From assembly GCA_947561585.1 (NCBI GenBank), contig CANNZV010001145.1, positions 1 through 64,000 on the forward strand: a stretch of 64,000 bases of DNA, written 5' to 3'. The DNA is from Caprella mutica (Eukaryota > Arthropoda > Malacostraca > Amphipoda > Caprellidae). Every line of letters begins with the position of its first letter. Position 1 is the first letter of the stretch. The notes beneath the pieces were generated by a model. That model ran no database searches. It worked only from the letters and a program-made list of their open reading frames with translations, and was not told the DNA's origin. Position numbers and translations under genes: made by a program. This document shows, piece by piece, positions 36,128 through 46,616 of the stretch.

Positions 36128-36445
36128 ATGCTTCACTCGTCCCCAGTAAAACGAAGAACCTTCAGTATATTGAGAGAAACTCGTGAGGTGTACGAGGAGT
36201 TTCAGGCATCCCTGAGGTAAATCTTGATGTAAATGATACGACTTCACTTTCCTCTACTACCACAAAGGTTAAATATTTGTTGAAGTCTTACTATGACTCA
36301 TCCGTATGTTTGGCTGACAAGCTTATCAAAACAGCTTCCTGGGCAGAAGCCCAGGCAATTCGAAGAGATAGGACTCAGCTCAGAACTGATATGATCCAGT
36401 TTAATGATAAGTTGAATGGAGTTTTCATCGACATCTGCAGAGTAA
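36128..36445 (+). pseudogene. Unrecognised coding-like fragment upstream of a minisatellite
   Basis: An ATG at 36128 opens a 30-codon frame (SPVKRRTFSILRETREVYEE) that stops at 36218-36220. From 36226 another phase runs through KSYYDSSVCLADKLIKTASW and RRDRTQLRTDMIQFNDKLNG before entering the repeat array. The residue mix (charged, amphipathic, helical) and the lower AT content than the flanks look like real, once-coding sequence, possibly the N-terminal part of a retroelement Gag. I do not recognise the family. CTGAG|GTAAAT at the end of the first frame resembles a splice donor, but no acceptor fits nearby, so a frameshift is likelier. Confidence 0.4.
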
Positions 36446-37836
36446 CGCTGTGCTGCAGTCTCCCCAATCCTCGATGGGACACTCTGACTCTTGCACTCAC
36501 CCGTGAGACGTGCCGCGGAGCTATATCTCAGGGACTTGGTAAACGCTGTGCTCCAGTCTCCCCAATCCTCGATGATTAACGCTGCGTTCCAGTCTCCCCA
36601 ATCCTCGATGATTAACGCTGCGCTCCAGTCTCCCCAATCCTCGATGATTAACGCTGCGCTCCAGTCTCCCCAATCCTCGATGATTAACGCTGTGCTCCAG
36701 TCTCCCCCAGCCTCGATGGGTAACGCTGTGCTCCAGTCTCCCCCAGCCTCGATGATTAACGCTGTGCTCTAGTCTCCCCCAGCCTCGATGGGTAACGCTG
36801 TGCTCCAGTCTCCCCAAGCCTCGATGGGTAATGCTGTGCTCCAGTCTCCCCAAGCCTCGATGGGTAATGCTGTGCTCCAGTCTCCCCCAGCCTCGATGGG
36901 TAACGCTGTGCTCCAGTCTCCCCCAGCCTCGATGGGTAACGCTGTTCTCCAGTCTCCCCCAGCCTCTATGGTTAACGATGTGCTCCAGTCTGTCCCAGCC
37001 TCGATGGGTAACGCTGTGCTTCAGTCTGTCCCAGCCTCTATGGGTAACGCTGTGCTCCAGTCTGTCCCTTCCTCAATGGGTAACGCTGTGCTCCAGTCTG
37101 TCCCAGCCTCTATGGGTAACGCTGTGCTGCAGTCTGTCCCAGCCTCGATGGGTAACGCTGTGTTGCAGTCTGTCCCAGCCTCAATGGGTAACGCTGTGTT
37201 GCAGTCTGTCCCAGCCTCTATGGGTAATGCTGAACTCCAGTCTGTCCCAGCCTCAATGGGTAACGCTGTGCTCCAGTCTCCCCCAGCCTCGATGATTAAC
37301 GCTGTGCTCTAGTCTCCCCCAGCCTCGATGGGTAACGCTGTGCTCCAGTCTCCCCAAGCCTCGATGGGTAATGCTGTGCTCCAGTCTCCCCAAGCCTCGA
37401 TGGGTAATGCTGTGCTCCAGTCTCCCCCAGCCTCGATGGGTAACGCTGTGCTCCAGTCTCCCCCAGCCTCGATGGGTAACGCTGTTCTCCAGTCTCCCCC
37501 AGCCTCTATGGTTAACGATGTGCTCCAGTCTGTCCCAGCCTCGATGGGTAACGCTGTGCTTCAGTCTGTCCCAGCCTCTATGGGTAACGCTGTGCTCCAG
37601 TCTGTCCCTTCCTCAATGGGTAACGCTGTGCTCCAGTCTGTCCCAGCCTCTATGGGTAACGCTGTGCTGCAGTCTGTCCCAGCCTCGATGGGTAACGCTG
37701 TGTTGCAGTCTGTCCCAGCCTCAATGGGTAACGCTGTGTTGCAGTCTGTCCCAGCCTCTATGGGTAATGCTGAACTCCAGTCTGTCCCAGCCTCAATGGG
37801 TAACGCTGTGCTCCAGTCTGTCCCAGCCTCTATACT
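36439..37836. repeat. 36-bp minisatellite with a 540-bp higher-order duplication
   Basis: A first unit at 36439-36474 is separated by ~65 bp from the main array (from about 36539), which holds some 36 units close to GGTAACGCTGTGCTCCAGTC + TCCCCCAGCCTCGATG. Units fall in subtypes (CCAATCC, CCCCAGCC, GTCCCAGCC). The block 36773-37312 is repeated as 37313-37852 at an offset of 540 bp (15 units), with line-by-line identity over most of its length. Because 36 is a multiple of 3, all frames without a stop stay open (MGNAVLQSPPAS in one, LCSSLPQPRWVT in another, and one on the minus strand). I do not treat these as genes. Confidence 0.9.
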
Positions 37837-38089
37837 TTCCCAGCCTCATACTTTCACAACTCTCACTGACTGCATCACTACGCACACGAGATGAACAAAA
37901 CACACACTTGCCCCATGTGTTAGTGTGTGCCCCCCCCCCCCCTTCCGAAAATGATGGATAATAGAGATAGCACGAATAGGGACATGCTGAAAGGAACTTT
38001 ATCACTGTACATTTTCAAGTGTTTAACAGTTTAAGGTATCATCGGCATGTACAAGTATCATGCATGCAGGTATCATCGGCACGTACAAT

Positions 38090-38476
38090 TCACCCAGTGG
38101 CAATTCACCCACATGAGCAGTTAACCCAGTGGCAATTCACCCACATGAGCAGTTAACCCAGTGGCAATTCACCCACATGAGCAGTTAACCCAGTGGCAAT
38201 TCACCCACATGGGCAGTTAATCCAGTGGCAATTCACCCACATGGGCAGTTTACCCAGTGGAAATTCACCCACATGGGCAGTTAACCCAGTGGCAATTCAC
38301 CCACATGGGCAGTTAACCAGTGGCAATTCACCCACATGGGCAGTTAACCCAGTGGCAATTCACCCACATGGGCAGTTAATCCAGTGGGAATTCCCCCACG
38401 TGGGCAATTCCCTCGGTGTCAATTTCCCCTCATGGGCAGTTCCCCCAGTGTCAATCCCCCCCCCCCCCCGTGGCAA
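38090..38476. repeat. 32-bp tandem array with ~16-bp substructure (family F)
   Basis: About nine copies of CCCACATGGGCAGTTA + ACCCAGTGGCAATTCA. The two halves resemble each other (xTGGGCAGTT / xTGGCAATT), so the basic period is ~16 bp. The right end decays into C-rich units and a C14 run near 38456-38470. No inverse arm is found nearby, so it is either a single surviving arm of a foldback or a plain array. Frames over it are artefacts. Confidence 0.75.
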
Positions 38477-38489
38477 CTCCCCAAGAACT

Positions 38490-39110
38490 TTTATTTTTAT
38501 ACATCTTCTTTGTTCCATCAGTATTTAATGCAAATATTCCTTATTCATTTGTTGCTTACCAATAAACCTACAGAATCTATCTATATACACATTTTATATG
38601 CTTCTCCTGAAGAATTTCAAAATATATAGCTTATAACCCTTCTTCTATCGAACACGTCACAAATGTAGGACAGGATATTTATTATCGTGACTGGAAAATT
38701 CTCCGAGATACATTTCACTGTTGTTATTATTGTTGTTGTTTAGCCTCCACAACGTCCTCATCTGGGATGGCATGGTGGCCAAGGGTGTCCCGGGTGTCAG
38801 CCACCCGAAGCACAATGAAGGAATATATGGGCCTAAGAGAAACCTACATCACTCAGGAAGTGATCACTTAAAAATTAAACGCCTGAGGATGGGTCCAAAG
38901 GGGCTCCAGTGAGTGTATGTTGTGTATATATAGTTACGAGTCTTTGTGGAGACGGACATTGTGCGAGGATATGGGAGACAGAACCTTAACCAGTGTGACC
39001 AAGGTATATTAACTAAAATTAAGGTAGAGTATTGCGCAGGTTCTTAACAAGATGATTTACAGTTTTGTTGTGAAAGACACTTGGTGACCTAGAATATATA
39101 TTTTTAAATA
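38490..39110. other. No gene seen
   Basis: The 63-residue frame at 38721-38912 is unrecognised. The stretch 38750-39000 is less AT-rich than its flanks and may be unique sequence. Confidence 0.4.
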
Positions 39111-39119
39111 GAAACAAGG

Positions 39120-39394
39120 GTTCTAAGAAATTTCAGTCTTGGAAATTTCGGTCTCGGAATATTCGGTCTCAGTCATAAAATATAAAACTTATGAATTAGA
39201 TGTATCGGGAGGTGTAACCCCCTCCTTCCATGTCATTTAACAATCATGAAGTGTGCAGTACAACAAGCTAGCGGATACTACAAACTGCATAACAGTCACT
39301 TATGTTGAGAGGTCTCATTTATAATTCTGAGAATGAAACTTACGAGACTGAAATTTCAAGACCGAATATTCCGAGACTGAAATTTCCGGCCACT
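39120..39394. mobile_element. Foldback element of family A, copy 2
   Basis: A shorter relative of 2981-3411. The left arm (39125-39175) has GGAAATTTCGGTCTCGGAAT units, and the right arm (39325-39392) their inverse, ending in the same AAATTTCCGGCCAC. The core includes CAACAAGCTAGCGGATACTA and GTTGAGAGGTCTCATTTA, as in copy 1. The flanking repeat GAAACAAGG occurs at 39111-39119 and 39395-39403, a perfect 9-bp target duplication. Confidence 0.85.
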
Positions 39395-39608
39395 GAAACA
39401 AGGAATGTTATTCATTTTTTTCAGAATAAAATTCTTTACCTCTGTTTTATTTGACTAAACTGACTGAATTCGGCATTACCTTGATTATCCTAAAAATATA
39501 TTAAATTAGATAGTATACTGTGTGCCTTGATATGAGTTTTAGACTCCTCTGCACGTAAATAAGTACGCGCATTCGAACGCCCTTCTGTGACTCTGCAATA
39601 TTACATTA

Positions 39609-41378
39609 CGGTTATAGGTACATACAGTATATTCCATCAAAGTATATTACACCACGGTGAATTCCACCCCAGAGAACGATTAATTACTTGCTGACGTCAG
39701 AAAGAAACTCAGAAAGGAAATTGCTCCATTATCAAAATCACCTAATATCTGTCGTTGACAAAGTTCATGTAATCAGAATAGCTACTCAGTGAATGCAATC
39801 ACTTACCATGGAATGTGACTATAAAAGAAACAAGCACCGGTTGCTCGACTCATGGATGGAAGAGGAAAATGAAACCAACGAGCTTAACCAAAATAAAATT
39901 TTGGACCTCATTATTGAAGCACATATCATTATTATAATTGGGGATTTAACGTCTGTTTCGAAACCAAATGCCTAATAACTGACGACAAAAGGAAATTATA
40001 TATGTACAAGTGACTGGAAGGAGCTATCAGATAAGTAATTGGCTCCATGATCCAAGTCACCTACCCAAGGTTCATAGACTATAACAGATTAAACGAATAG
40101 AAAAAGTACGAAATGTTACTAAGAGCTGAGTCTACAAATTCTTTAGATGAAAACCTATGATACAAATAATTGACATTTTTTATTTTATTATTGCAATATT
40201 ATGTTTGTTCTTATTCTAGCTACAGTAATTAAAGCAGATGAAAATGTTAATCAGTGCCCCTAATCAACGGACAACGGAGTGAATAGCAGTTAGTTTTTTG
40301 TTCATTTTGCAGGGGAAAAACCATTTCATTGAAATATCTTTATACCATTCGATAAATAAGTAAATTGTTCACAATTCTAGGTTGACTAACGCACGAGTTT
40401 AATCTACCGTTTAAGAGATATTCAAGAAGAAAGACAGAAATTGTTCATTCCATTGCTAATTTTCGTAGTGAATAGTAGTTAGTTTCCTGTCTATTTTGCA
40501 ACGAAAAGACGGTTATTTAAAAAAAACTACGTCATTCGATAGAATATTAAATTTTAAAGAGTTCTAGGTTGACTCACGTGCGAGTTTATTATACCGTTTA
40601 AGAGATATTCAAGAAGAAAGACAGAAATTGTTATTACCTCACACTAATCGATAGAGTGCACAGCTCTTGGTTTTTTGTTTATTTTTCAGCAGAAAAACGA
40701 TTATATTAAAATATTTTATATCGTATGATAGATTAGGAAATTTAAAAGAATTCTGAGAACGAAATTACCATTCAAATATGTATGGTTTTGAAGAAAAATG
40801 CATTTGTCTCACTGTTTATCAACTATTCTTCAAGAAATCGTACATTTGGCAATTTTTTCCCGATTCGTTTAACCTGTTATAGTCTATATGAACCTTGTAC
40901 CTACCACATATCAGTGACAAACGAAGAGCACAAACTTTCTGAACATAAAATCTAAGACCTCACAGTTGAAGAGCACAAACCTAGCGCTATACTCTAAAAC
41001 TGCAAGTAGCGGTTGAAGATACAAAAAGAAAAAAATATAATCCAAATTACAACCGTTTGGGGACCAAGGGACGACAACCCCCTTCTTATCCATTCACCAA
41101 ATACAACTTCAGGATAGATTAAACTGATAAAATTCGTTGACACAATCTTTCTTTCTGCTGTTTTATAGCATGTGTAGTGAAAAATAAACAGCTTGTGATT
41201 GGCCAACAAAAGGTTAAATTTGATTTAATGAAGATGCAATTTACTTAGTTTAATACAAAATATAAATAAATGATTAATGTATATGACTAACCAAACCTAA
41301 CCCGTAAAGTGGGATGGAGCTTACCGGGATGGAATATACCGGGAGTGAAATTTATCGGGGTGGAATATACTGGTTACC
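39609..41378. mobile_element. Foldback element, arm motif GGTGGAATATACCGG (family E)
   Basis: The left arm (39617-39672) reads CAGTATATTCCATC, AGTATATTACACC, GGTGAATTCCACC. The right arm (41300-41372) has GGGATGGAATATACC, GGGAGTGAAATTTATC and GGGGTGGAATATACT, the inverse with a ~15-bp period. TTACATTA flanks it at 39601-39608 and 41379-41386, an 8-bp target duplication. At 1.77 kb it is the largest of the set. The interior carries a ~190-bp tandem repeat and a TGACGTCA 8-mer (39692-39699). No gene. Confidence 0.72.
40260..40760. repeat. ~190-bp tandem repeat, about 2.6 units
   Basis: Anchor sequences recur at ~190-bp steps: AGTTAGTTTTTTGTTCATTT (40288), AGTTAGTTTCCTGTCTATTT (about 40478) and CTTGGTTTTTTGTTTATTTT (about 40668). 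TTTAAGAGATATTCAAGAAG is shared by the first two units (near 40410 and 40600). Located in the loop of the family E foldback. Confidence 0.75.
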
Positions 41379-41676
41379 TTACATTATATATTCTATATAC
41401 TATACAGTGTTTTGTATAGTCATTGATATATAAGGATTTTTGTGTATGTGCAGTGCACGAATGTAGTCTAATATTTCAGCGTCACAGAAGTGCGTTCCTA
41501 TGAGCCTATTTGTTTTTGAGCAGAAGAGTCTAAGACTCGTATCAAGGCGTAGCATACACATTACATTGTAAGCTTGTATATCTTGAGAGTGACAGAACTC
41601 ATACCGATCACAGTCAGATATCATAATCCTGTGTGTGTATAAAAGGGTAATGAATGGTGGTTGGCCCTTTTCCACC

Positions 41677-43230
41677 TACAGTGCGAATCAAAAGAGTTTG
41701 CAACAATTATTTTTCAACATCTGGAGCAACTGATTTTTTTTTATTTAAATAGGTGATCCAGATTATCTAATCAGTTTCTGGCTACTGATCATCATGGGGT
41801 ACCATTCTACTTTAATATTAAAATCAGCGATTTCGGGTGGGTCAAAAATGTTTCCAGCGGCTTCAAGTTCTGCGAAATTGGCGAAAGGAAAGACGCTAAC
41901 ACTAAGTGAAAAATTATCAGATTATCATCAGCCTACTAAACAATAATAAAAGTACAGTAGAAAATAGCAAAATCATCACAATTATGATCACCGTACGGAC
42001 AAGAAACTTGCCGTTGAAGATAAATTTGACAGGAAAAAACATGAAGGCGGACGACCAATGGTGACTACATGCAAAGTTTTAAGAGAAATTAGGAGATCTT
42101 TATCAAAGAATCTTAACGGATCCTACAAGGAAATTTTTGATCAAGCTGGAGTTACCAGAAAAAGCCCGAAATTGAATCCTGAAAAAAAATGGTGAATCGA
42201 AGTGCACCGACAGTATGCCTCCTCTGAGCCAACTCAATGGTCAGAAAAGGCTGGCTCTCATGGACAACCAAATACTTGAAAACTGATTTCTGAACTGTAA
42301 TTTGGACCCACGGCCCTAACGGATGGATCCAAGAGTAGCTCCTGAAGGAGGCAAATCGATGACTGCATTTGAATTGGCTTCAGAGGGTGGCAGCATCATG
42401 TTGTGGTCTGGAAATATTGGTAACAAATTGGTTGGACCTCTTCTTATGCCTGATGGTCTCAAAATGAACTTTAAGAGCTATTGTGTGTTTACTGAGAGAC
42501 AATTTTCTCTCCTGGTTAAACTATTCATCCGATGACGGCAAAGAGAACATCATTTTTTAGCATGATAAAGCTCCAGGTCATGCTTTTCATTACACTAAGG
42601 TTTGGCTCGTAGAAAAAGGCATCACTTGCAAGAAGCTTATGGGTTTGCTCCCACAGAATCCTGACATTGACCCAAAACAGAATCTGTGGTCCACCACCAT
42701 GAAAGAGGTTTATGCGAATGGAGGTCAATTTACGAACAAGCAAGAGCCCTGGCAATGGTTTTTGGAAGTTTATTCTTAAATAACGACTTTAGAAATTGAT
42801 AAATTGAATCTTTTGATGATAAATGATTGGTTGAGGTGAAAAAACAATGTGTAAAACTCATTAAATGTTAAGACTCTAATTAAATGATACGATCTTAATT
42901 TTTGATGCATTTACGCTCATATAACTACTATAAAATGTATTATAAACTTTAACAATGTTTCAAATATCATTTATGTGTAATGTTAACCACTTTTTAGAAT
43001 CTTTTTATTCTTAATAGGATGTTTTGCAAACAATTTTAGTGTTTGACTTTAAGTCAATTTCAGTAATGTTATTTTTGCTATTTTGCAAGCCTATTTATTC
43101 GAGATTTTCACAGATGATCAATGATTTAATCTAGAGATCACGATTCCATAAGAAAATCAGAATGAAATTAATATTCTTGGCAAAAAATACCAGTTATAGA
43201 AAATTGCAAAAACTTTTGACCCGCACAGTA
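41677..43230 (+). mobile_element. Tc1-like transposon with both inverted ends
   Basis: The left end TACAGTGCGAATCAAAAGAG (41677 on) and the inverse of the right end, TACTGTGCGGGTCAAAAGTT (from 43230), form an imperfect TIR of ~27 bp, with TA at both outer borders. Length ~1.55 kb is normal for Tc1. The transposase inside is broken. The 117-residue frame at 43162-43515 crosses the right end and is not a gene. Confidence 0.82.
41860..42790 (+). pseudogene. Tc1-like transposase pseudogene
   Basis: Pieces in several phases. The HTH/linker region is around KFDRKKHEGGRPMVTTCKVL (about 42027-42080). SEGGSIMLWSGNIG (42386 on) is the block before the second Asp. LHDKAPGHAF follows a TAG (42558-42560) that replaces the Gln usually preceding the second Asp (codon 42564-42566). 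NPDIDPKQNLW is the SPDLNPIENLW block, with Gln where the catalytic Glu belongs. The spacing from second Asp to this Gln is 37 residues, so it would be a DD37E-like arrangement. The first Asp is not evident. Dead copy. Confidence 0.75.
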
Positions 43231-44070
43231 GAAAAGTGGGTCTGGCTCTGGTTCATGTATGGAGGCCGGGAACCAAGGAGTACGTTGAGAGGAAGGGAGT
43301 CTAGAGTCCGTTATGTAAAAGTGGTGTATATGTGTAGGCCTAGTGAGGTGTTGTCGAGAGGTGTGAAGATGTCTGTAGTGTGTGTAGGTGTAGTTGGTTG
43401 CGTGTGGTCCTCTGCTCAGTTTGCATGTATATATTCCTATTCTTATATATATATATATTTTCCTATTCCTATATATTCCTATTTATTCCTAAGGCTGCGA
43501 AGGGATAAAAATTAGCCTATGATTATTTCAGTAAATGGTAAATCTAGTCATAAATATAAATGTACGTAAACATTTATTTTAAATGAATGCAAGTTCATTG
43601 AAATTAGTCTTACGTATGTAATTTCATTATCAGTGGCATAGTGACCTTATTCTTTTTTATTCAACAGATTTTCAAAAGGAAGTTAGTTTCGACTATTTAG
43701 TCAACCAATCAAAACACTCCAAATGTTATGCATCGACCTCTCGTGACACAAAATTATACGAGTAATGATTAGAATATATATTGCATATATGAACGGTTAA
43801 CATAAATCTTAGGCATTTTAGTTTTATCATATACACAATATTACTTAATCACCTACGTACAATGAATATTTTCAAAAATAAATTTTTAGAAAAATTTCTG
43901 AATTTTTTAAATTTATCGAAGATTATTTGCAATTTCTTAAATTATTTTAAAATTTCAAAAATCATCTAAAAATTTCATTCCTACGATAATTTAATAAATT
44001 CGTTTTTTTTATAATTACCAACTTATTTCATCAATACTTAAAGGATATAGGTGATTCAATAGTTATGTCC
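43231..44070. other. No gene seen; TA/CCTAT microsatellite
   Basis: A TATTCCTAT-type simple repeat lies at about 43428-43492. The GT/GA-rich strip 43250-43430 has no recognisable product. Confidence 0.45.
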
Positions 44071-44186
44071 TCTATAATTTTTTATCCAAGGCGGATTTTC
44101 TTCACGGCCAATTTTCCTCACTGCGAAATTTTCATTGGCGAAAAATGGACGGTGAATTTTCGCACGGCGAATATTCCTATAACCAT
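44071..44186. repeat. Short array of ~15-bp units GGCGAATTTTCCTCAC (family H)
   Basis: Six or seven degenerate 14-16 bp units: GGCGGATTTTCTTCAC, GGCCAATTTTCCTCAC, GGTGAATTTTCGCAC, GGCGAATATTCC. No inverse arm noticed within a few kb. Same style and period as the arms of families A-G. Confidence 0.6.
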
Positions 44187-45390
44187 TTATTATACAGCCC
44201 ATCATTTATTATACAACCCAAGTTATGATCTGGAACTTTATAATCTTTTCAATCGAAATCAACAATAAATCAACAATAAATAAAAGTAAAAAAAAGTATT
44301 AGACAAACATCCATTCACAATGTCCAATTATTATAGAATAGATAATAATATATATTTCTATTTCAACAGGAAATATCTCACACTCTCTACTTGATGTGCA
44401 ATACCTTCACTAATTTGATTGAAAAGATTCAAACTCAACGGGAAATCCATAATATTAGAGGTTATTTAAACTCTGCGTTGAAGGTTTTTTTCAGATATCA
44501 AGCTTTACTAATTGTTCAACCTTTAACAACCTTCACTAATTGTTTTCATATATAAAACTATCACTGGCTGGTGGATTAAATTACATTTCAATCTAATGTA
44601 ACGTCTTTGTTTTTATTAAACAACTTTCATATTGCCCACTCACAAACCCATTCCTTTCAATTCTAAACTTCTGTCAGTTTCGATAAACTTTAAATTGCTT
44701 TATGAGCGGCTTTGACTCGCAAAGTTTTGATTTAACGCAGAGAATGTTGGTATAGAGATTCCAGAAGACCTATCGTAGGAGTTAAGATACTACTGCTCTA
44801 CAATTTACCACGATCCATACTTGTTAAAGGTTTACAACCAACGAATTATCACCCTCATATATATGACGTATTCGGTGGAGGAAGAGTTTAAGCTACATTT
44901 TGAAATTGTTCAGAAACATCCAATATTTGTAGATAGTTAAAGGCCTTTTACCAATATTTGGTGGAACATTGAAATTACTCACAATTTTGTTTTGGTTACA
45001 TTGATAACTTTTCCATAGAAACTTCATTTTCTAGTTTTGTGGCAAAAGCCTGTCATCCACAGAACGCGTCATATATAACCAACTTGTGCAAATACTTTTT
45101 CTCTTTGTAAGATTTTTTCATTTTGAAGTAACAAAAAACTAATGCTATTTCGTCGATAAAATCGAATGAATTTTATATTAATGTGAAGGATTATCATGAT
45201 TAGGTTTTGCTTGGATAAAAAAAAACATAATTTCCCAAATTTTGTGATAGTGAATAACCATTTTTCAGACACCATTTCAGTATTCCAATTGTACTGAAAA
45301 CTACTGATATATATAATTATAAAAATTTCCCCTTTTATGGTAACACTTTTTTTTCTGATCTATCAAGGGAGAAAACATGAGGGGTTGATA
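44187..45390. other. No gene seen; small dispersed repeat
   Basis: AACTCAACGGGAAATCCATA (about 44434) and the following AGAGGTTATTTAAACTC recur in inverse orientation at 49800-49890. Otherwise nothing recognised. Confidence 0.45.
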
Positions 45391-45394
45391 ACTT

Positions 45395-45830
45395 CATTAC
45401 GCTAGGAGACACCGAAATCTTTTCACTACTCGCTCAAAAGCCGTCAGGTTTGAATGATGCTCAAAGCTTCACAATCATCTTAAGAACAAAGAAGTTCATG
45501 TTCAGATTTTTGTTTTGACTATGAGCCATGCCAAGTGATGACAAGGTGATGTCTTTTCATTTCATTGAAGCTGGATCTAAAATCAATACAGAAGAGATTT
45601 TGGAGATTTTGAATTATATTTTGCTGCTTCAGATTTGTAGGAACTACCTTGCTTTCAAAGTCATGCTTGTTTAAGTGCATTTAGCAAATCAGGTCATAGG
45701 ATACGAGAATCATTCCGTGTGAATGAAGTAAAATCTACCATTAATCCACACCCTATAGTGTTCACTCTTTTAAAGCAGCTTTCCAGGATCTTGACACCGA
45801 CGATATAATGAAGATTGTTCATAGTCTCGA
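45395..45830 (+). pseudogene. Degraded mariner transposase remnant
   Basis: FIEAGSKINTEEILEIL (45563-45613) fits the segment of mariner/maT transposases just before the second catalytic Asp. RVRESFRVNEVKSTINPHPI (near 45700-45765) fits the C-terminal stretch after the third Asp. The catalytic centre between them is missing, and stops and phase changes are frequent. Only family membership can be supported. Confidence 0.45.
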
Positions 45831-46614
45831 CAGAAGTTAAGTTCCAATAAAGCTGCAGAACAATATTTAATTCTTGGAGTACTTTCGTAAACAAACCAAT
45901 ATTATTAGTTTTTCTGTAAAAAATTTAATCTGTTGAATATAAAGAATCATTAAGCTGTCAAAAAAATTTAATTCATATATTGAAGATCAATAGTTAACCA
46001 TGGTGAGCTTGGCGTGTGTTTTCTAAGCACATCCTTTTTAAATTATACTTTATATCTATTCTTTTATATTTATCGGCCTTTCTTGACTTTGTTCCTACAT
46101 AAATACCAAATATATTCTTGTTTTTAAAGGAAAAAAAAAATACGCATCGGGGTGACATGTTGCAACGTAGTTTGGTACAACTTGGTCAGTCCAAACGTTT
46201 ACATGGAGAATACATACATGCGCGAGAAACCCACCATCTCTTCCACCCAATCATAACTTTGATCTCTCAGTTGCCAATGTATTTAATTTTCCTATGTATT
46301 TATCCGAACCTATTTAATCTCCATATATGTTCAATAATTTTATTCGAAATTTGGTACACATTAGTTTAATACTAACAACTTGTAAAAATACAGTACCGTA
46401 GGTTTATAAATAAGATATGTCTTTTTTTAAACACATAGTCAAGCCTTCATTTACCTTCTAAACGTCAAACTCATTAGGGTTAAGAGTGAAAATTATCGGT
46501 TAAACCCTCTTTCTAAACTTAATCAAATATTATTATGATATGTAGAATTGAATTATAAGGAAGTTTTGTTCGTGACTTGTTTTCCCATAAAATGAAAATA
46601 GATAATTTTCAAGC
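45831..46614. other. No gene seen
   Basis: AT-rich. The 83-residue frame at 46118-46369 follows an A11 run and has no recognisable domain. Confidence 0.5.
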
Positions 46615-46616
46615 TA

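Noticed and set aside
36204..36226. Splice donor CTGAG|GTAAAT as proof of a spliced host gene
   Set aside because: No acceptor or second exon could be placed, and the coding-like sequence resumes six bases later in another phase, so a frameshift is simpler.
36491..37961. Long frames of 93-196 residues over the minisatellite
   Set aside because: They exist in several frames and on both strands because the 36-bp unit is a multiple of three and lacks stops in those frames. No start context or domain.
38090..38476. Regularly spaced repeats resembling a CRISPR array
   Set aside because: The units are directly tandem without unique spacers, and the surroundings are eukaryotic, with mariner, LTR and non-LTR elements. 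No cas-like gene.
43162..43515. 117-residue frame
   Set aside because: It straddles the right inverted repeat of the Tc1-like element and a microsatellite.
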